A stretch of DNA of 55,053 bases. Source: Thermohalobaculum sp039030715. GTDB taxonomy: Bacteria > Pseudomonadota > Alphaproteobacteria > Rhodobacterales > Rhodobacteraceae. The translations under genes and the position numbers were made by a program. The stretch is from positions 1 to 55,053 of the forward strand of contig JBCCDU010000020.1 in the NCBI GenBank assembly GCA_039030715.1, read 5' to 3'. Shown piece by piece: positions 50,246 through 55,053 of the stretch; position 1 is the first letter of the stretch, and every line of letters begins with the position of its first letter. The notes beneath the pieces are model-generated. The model did no database searches, was not told the DNA's origin, and saw only the letters and a list, made by a program, of their open reading frames with translations.

Positions 50246-50881
50246 ATGCAACGGATCATTCTGGCAATGGCAGGGGCGCTTGTGGTCCTGGTGTTTGCTG
50301 CGGCTGTGTTTCTGGGCATGGGCGGTATCGGGGGCGAGAGTGACCGCCCCGCGGGTTCGGCGGCGCTGCAAATCGATGGCTCCAGCATCGGCGGGCCGTT
50401 CACGCTGGTCGATCACACGGGCGAGACGCGTACTAGTGCCGATCTGATCGACAAGCCGACGCTGATCTATTTCGGCTACACGTTCTGCCCCGATGTCTGC
50501 CCCGTCGATACCCAGGTGATGACCGAGGTCGTGGATGAACTGGCGAAGCTGGAGATCGATGCACAGCCGGTCTTCATCACGGTCGACCCGGCCCGCGACG
50601 ATGTCGAGACGATGGCCGCCTGGGCTGAGATCCACCACCCCAAACTGGTCGCGATGACCGGCAGCAACGCGCAGGTCGAAGCGGCCAAGGCCGCCTACAA
50701 GGTCTTCGCGCAGCGCGTCGAGGTTGATGGCGAGGCGGATTATCTGATGAGCCACACATCCTTCCTCTACTTTGCCGATACGACCGGACTGCGCGCGGCC
50801 TATCGCACCCGGGACCGCGAGGGGAATCAGGTCGAGCCGGCGACGTTCGCCGCGGATATCGACTGGGTCCTTACGAACTAG
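50246..50881 (+). CDS. senC: SenC/PrrC, SCO family copper chaperone
   Basis: A 211-residue protein with an N-terminal anchor (MQRIILAMAGALVVLVFAAAVFL) and a thioredoxin-like domain. Copper ligands: Cys81-x3-Cys85 (CPDVC) and His170 (MSHTSFLYF). In Rhodobacter SenC/PrrC is needed for cytochrome oxidase assembly and affects the RegB signal. ATG 50246 is chosen because the anchor follows; the ORF is open from 50192. The intergenic region with regB (121 bp) holds both promoters. The stop overlaps the opposite-strand protease gene by 4 bases. Confidence 0.96.
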   Translation: MQRIILAMAGALVVLVFAAAVFLGMGGIGGESDRPAGSAALQIDGSSIGGPFTLVDHTGETRTSADLIDKPTLIYFGYTFCPDVCPVDTQVMTEVVDELAKLEIDAQPVFITVDPARDDVETMAAWAEIHHPKLVAMTGSNAQVEAAKAAYKVFAQRVEVDGEADYLMSHTSFLYFADTTGLRAAYRTRDREGNQVEPATFAADIDWVLTN

Positions 50882-51663
50882 GTCTCGCTTTGCGGTGCCT
50901 CGAAGCGATAGGCGTGCAACTCGCGACCTTCGTGTTTCAGCCAGCGGCGCGGGCGCTCGAATTCCGGCATGAGCCGCGCCAGCACCGCCCAGTAGGCGGC
51001 GGAATGGTTCATCTCCACCAGATGCGCGGCCTCATGGGCGGCCAGATAATCCTGCACCTCGAGGGGGGCCATCGCCAGGCGCCATGACAGGCTGATCCGG
51101 CGGTTGGAGGAACATGAGCCCCAGCGCGAGTGTGTGTCCTTCAGGCTGATCCCTGTCACCTTGCGGCCCAACTCGGCGGCGTGACTGTGAACCTGCGGCA
51201 CCATCCGGTCGCGGGCGCGGGTTTTCAGCCATGCTGCGATCCGCCGACCCGGGGCACCGTGATTGGAAAGCAGCAGCCTCTCCTCCTCCAGACGCGGCGC
51301 GCGGCGTGGCCCGTCGGTCACCTGCACCAGGCGCGGGCTTCCATCGATAGGGATATGCGTGCCGTCCCGCACGATCACCTGATCGGGCTGCCGGTCCAGC
51401 GCGCGGCGCAGCCAGTCGCTTTGGCGCAGCAGGAACATCCGCGCTTCGCCCTTCGGAACGCCCGGGGGCAGGGTCAATACCGGACCGTCGCCCGGCTGGC
51501 CGAGGCGCAGGGTAAACCGCCGCGCGCGCACATTGACCTGAAGCCTGACGGCGACCTGTGGGTCATCGAGCTGGATGATTTCAGTCAACTCACCGGATCC
51601 TGACGCCTGATACCCAGATCGAGTGCCGCGAATTCCGGCCGCCGAGAGGAACCTGCCGATCAA
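50878..51663 (-). CDS. SprT-like/YgjP-type zinc metalloprotease
   Basis: A protein of up to 261 residues of the YgjP/DUF45 family. The zinc site is AAHEAAHLVEMNHSAAYW (H-E-x2-H, then His), preceded by DTHSRWGSCSSNRRISLSWRL, the family's conserved segment. Start is uncertain: a TTG at 51663, 3 bp after the depolymerase stop, is used; a TTG near 51588 after GGTGAG would give about 236 residues and fits the family N-terminus. Function in the family is poorly known. It takes the place where regA is usually found. Confidence 0.88.
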   Translation of the reverse strand: MIGRFLSAAGIRGTRSGYQASGSGELTEIIQLDDPQVAVRLQVNVRARRFTLRLGQPGDGPVLTLPPGVPKGEARMFLLRQSDWLRRALDRQPDQVIVRDGTHIPIDGSPRLVQVTDGPRRAPRLEEERLLLSNHGAPGRRIAAWLKTRARDRMVPQVHSHAAELGRKVTGISLKDTHSRWGSCSSNRRISLSWRLAMAPLEVQDYLAAHEAAHLVEMNHSAAYWAVLARLMPEFERPRRWLKHEGRELHAYRFEAPQSET

Positions 51664-51666
51664 GGC

Positions 51667-52920
51667 TCAGTTCGCGAGCGCCTCGCGCCGCTGGCGGATA
51701 AAGTCGCGGATCTTGGGCTGAATATGCTTGCGGAAGCGCGATCCGTTGAAGACGCCGTAATGCCCGACCTCCTCCTGCACATAATGCACGCGCGCCGCCG
51801 AAGGGATGTTGAGGCAGAGACCCTGCGCCGCCTCGGTCTGGCCGCGCCCTGTGATGTCGTCTTTCTCGCCTTCCACCGTCATCAGACCGATATCGGTGAT
51901 CGCCTTAGGATCTACCAGCCGGTCGCGATGCATATATTTCCCCAGCGGAAAATGGTGCTGCTGGAACACCCGCTCGACCGTCTGCAAATAGAACTCTGCC
52001 GTCAGGTCCATGACGGACATGTATTCGTCATAGAACCGGTTATGAGCATCAACGCTGTCGCCATCGCCGCGGATCAGGTTCTGATAGTGCTGATAATGCG
52101 CATCCACATGCCGGTCCATATTCATCGACATGAAGCCCGATAGCTGCAGGAAACCCGGATAGACCCGGCGCAGGAATCCGCGATTGGGCCAGGGCACGGT
52201 GACGACCACATTCTTTTCGAACCAGCCGAGCGAGCGCGACGCCGCCAGCTTGCACGGGTCGGTCATGTTGACCCGCGTGTCGATCGGGCTGCCCATCAGG
52301 ATCAGCGCGCTCGGGCGCCCGGGGTCCTCGTCCTCGGCCATCAGCGACGCCGCAGCCAGCGAGGGCACGCCGGGCTGGCACACCGCCATCAGCGCCGGGC
52401 GGTCGCCGTTGGTCGCCAGTTCCTGGCAGAAATCCATCAGATAGTCGGCATAGTCCGCCAGATCGAAGTGCCCCTCGCTCACCGGCACTTCGCGGGCGTC
52501 GATCCAGTCCGTTATGTAAACGTCGTGTTCCGGCAGCATCGCGGCGACGGTGCCGCGCAGCAGGGTCGCATAGTGTCCGGACATTGGAGCGACGATCAGA
52601 ACCTTGGGGTCGTCGCGCTCCTCCGCCCCGACGCGGCGGAAATGCACCAGATTCGCGAAGGGCTTTTCGAGAATAATTTCCTCGATAATCGGCAGCTCGC
52701 GATTCCCGACTTTCGCGGTTTCGATACCGAACTCCGGTTTGCCGTATCGTTTTGTGGCGGAGACGAACATTTCCAGGGTCGCGGCGGTGGCCCGCGCCGA
52801 AATCGTGCCTGAGAATGGATTGAACGGGCTTTGTAGCGCCTGGCGGCCGATCCGCGCCGCCTGCCGCATCGGAGAGATGGCAGCATGTGTGAATTCATAC
52901 GCGTGATATAGCACCGTCAC
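51667..52920 (-). CDS. phaZ: intracellular polyhydroxyalkanoate depolymerase
   Basis: A 417-residue alpha/beta hydrolase that mobilises PHB granules. The nucleophile is Cys181 in ALMAVCQPGVP, matching the Cys of Ralstonia PhaZ1 in place of the usual Ser; the oxyanion part VLIVAPMSGHYATLLRGT and the His in EEVGHYGVFNG are family features. No signal peptide. Start is GTG 52920 with AGGAAG 9 bases before. The 233-bp gap to the next gene holds its promoter but no clear motif was identified. Confidence 0.95.
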   Translation of the reverse strand: MTVLYHAYEFTHAAISPMRQAARIGRQALQSPFNPFSGTISARATAATLEMFVSATKRYGKPEFGIETAKVGNRELPIIEEIILEKPFANLVHFRRVGAEERDDPKVLIVAPMSGHYATLLRGTVAAMLPEHDVYITDWIDAREVPVSEGHFDLADYADYLMDFCQELATNGDRPALMAVCQPGVPSLAAASLMAEDEDPGRPSALILMGSPIDTRVNMTDPCKLAASRSLGWFEKNVVVTVPWPNRGFLRRVYPGFLQLSGFMSMNMDRHVDAHYQHYQNLIRGDGDSVDAHNRFYDEYMSVMDLTAEFYLQTVERVFQQHHFPLGKYMHRDRLVDPKAITDIGLMTVEGEKDDITGRGQTEAAQGLCLNIPSAARVHYVQEEVGHYGVFNGSRFRKHIQPKIRDFIRQRREALAN

Positions 52921-53153
52921 CCCATTCGACTTCCTGATGTCTTACAAATCGTAGACTGAGGTTTCGTTAATGCGCAAGGTTTGTTTTGCAGTTGCGAAGA
53001 TTCACTTAAGACCGTTCGCGCGGGCGTTGCGACGGGCGCACAGGTTTCGCGTGAAACCCGGCCCAAATCCTTTTGACACCTCGCTGGTTCTGTGGCATTG
53101 CCGCCCATCTTGCAGCCATTGGCGCATCCACTGCCATAGACGAGGGTCGATCC

Positions 53154-53588
53154 ATGCCGAAACCTGAATGGGGGGTGAAACGCACCTGCCTTTCCTGTGC
53201 CGCGCGCTTCTATGACCTGGGGAACGACCCGATCATCTGCCCCAAATGCGGCGCGGAATTCGATGTCGCCGCACTTGTTTCGGCCAGCCGTGGAAAGGCA
53301 AAGAAACCGGCTAAGGCCAAGCCTGCTCCGGTGGAAGAGGCCGAAACCGAAGATCTGGTGGATGACGAGGACGACGTCGCGGCGGACGATGACGAAGAAG
53401 GTGTCGTCGATGCTGACGCCGATGGGGATGATGATGACGCCGACGACGATGCGCTGACGGACGACGATTCTGACGACGACGATCTTGGTGAGCTTGGCGA
53501 CGACATCCTGCTGGAAGACGAGGACGAGGATGAAGACGAGATCGAAGACCTCGGCGACGTGAAGCCTGAACCCAAGGAAGAAACCTGA
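53154..53588 (+). CDS. TIGR02300 (FYDLN-type) acidic zinc-ribbon protein
   Basis: A 144-residue protein. Residues 7-38 form a zinc ribbon (Cys12-x2-Cys15 and Cys29-x2-Cys32) with the diagnostic FYDLG (FYDLN in other members). A Lys/Ala linker (50-65) precedes a tail of about 80 residues composed mostly of Asp and Glu. Function of the family is unknown; the acidic tail could mimic DNA or bind basic proteins. ATG 53154 is chosen over an open frame from 53073. It is the last ordinary chromosomal gene before the tRNA. Confidence 0.93.
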   Translation: MPKPEWGVKRTCLSCAARFYDLGNDPIICPKCGAEFDVAALVSASRGKAKKPAKAKPAPVEEAETEDLVDDEDDVAADDDEEGVVDADADGDDDDADDDALTDDDSDDDDLGELGDDILLEDEDEDEDEIEDLGDVKPEPKEET

Positions 53589-53667
53589 TTTTTCGCTTGA
53601 ACTGGGCGCTACGCGCGCTTAGGCCTGACGCCGCAGCGGGAACGCGAAAGACGGGAACGTGATTTAC

Positions 53668-54842
<1,175 letters not shown>

Positions 54843-54875
54843 GGCGTGCCGCCATCGAGTGGTCCAGTTTGATTG

Positions 54876-54959
54876 TTAGTGGATGGTGGGCCTGTGATCC
54901 ATCGGAACGATGCTTTCCGGCGCGGGCGGTCGGTAGCCCAAGGCACTGTGGGGCCTGAC
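54876..54959 (-). mobile_element. 3' fragment of an IS3-like transposase
   Basis: The minus strand reads VRPHSALGYRPPAPESIVPM, then DHRPTIH, stop. This is the end of an IS3-family DDE transposase (the LGYRPPAP tail after the last catalytic Glu). The upstream residues in the frame no longer resemble it, so this may be a remnant or a junction. It adjoins the truncated recombinase. The remaining 94 bases to the window end show no other gene. Confidence 0.75.
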
Positions 54960-55053
54960 GGAAAGCTTCCCTGAGGTATACAATGCCAATGACCTGCAAG
55001 GCGACGTACTGAGTGCGGACTTCTACGCTTTGGAGATGGGTAATGTATCGGAA

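Overview
The window looks like chromosome from an alphaproteobacterium of the Rhodobacteraceae (Roseobacter/Rhodobacter group). The basis is high GC, a MucR-type regulator, the redox kinase RegB beside SenC, AddAB instead of RecBCD, a TIGR02300 (FYDLN) acidic protein, and gene orders typical of that family: miaB/phoH/ybeY/corC/lnt/metK/trmB, aroA/cmk/rpsA/ihfB/trpF/trpB, and accD/folC/trxA/addA/addB/murU/amgK/tsaE/DivL-like kinase. No species can be named from the sequence alone. Nearly all of it is housekeeping DNA; only the last ~1.4 kb is clearly foreign.

Region by region. 1-1.55 kb: a small operon of two cysteine-containing proteins of unknown function and an SCO copper chaperone. 1.56-4.08 kb: a translationally coupled thiamine-diphosphate enzyme and ureohydrolase. 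4.2-5.3 kb: a sulfotransferase-like gene. 5.4-9.3 kb (minus strand): flavin reductase, methylthioadenosine phosphorylase, an SDR protein without its catalytic motif, a PLP dehydratase, and adenine phosphoribosyltransferase. MtnP and Apt together recycle the adenine of methylthioadenosine. 9.3-13.2 kb: an acetyltransferase, mucR with a clear promoter, miaB, nhaA. 13.4-20.6 kb: phoH-ybeY-corC-lnt, an XRE regulator, metK, an acetyltransferase, trmB. 20.6-21.0 kb: a gene-free stretch with a structured RNA candidate and a strong terminator before aroA. 21-26.6 kb: aroA, a GT-C-like membrane protein, cmk, rpsA. 26.9-31.5 kb: ihfB, a LapA-domain protein, and a trp segment (trpF, trpB, trpA) interrupted by an acetyltransferase, a perfect cloverleaf palindrome and an RGG-tailed small protein. 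31.6-34.9 kb: nuclease, hydrolase, transporter, cupin and a hypothetical gene. 35-37.2 kb: accD-folC. 37.3-48.6 kb (minus strand): trxA, addA, addB, murU, amgK, tsaE and a DivL-like kinase, mostly joined by ATGA-type overlaps. 48.7-50.9 kb: regB and senC, divergent. 50.9-53.6 kb: a SprT-like protease, PHB depolymerase and the FYDLN protein.

53.67-55.05 kb: a tRNA-Ala(GGC) whose 3' half is the landing site of an integrated element. A low-GC serine recombinase remnant reads back into the tRNA, and its N-terminal half has been replaced by the end of an IS3-like transposase.

The most unusual structures are the 105-bp cloverleaf at 28697-28801 (a 26-bp perfect outer stem enclosing three abutting perfect hairpins with no unpaired base at the junction), the DivL-like kinase with a degraded ATP-binding domain and a CtrA-like box in its promoter, the RNA/terminator region ahead of aroA, and the broken recombinase-in-tRNA junction.
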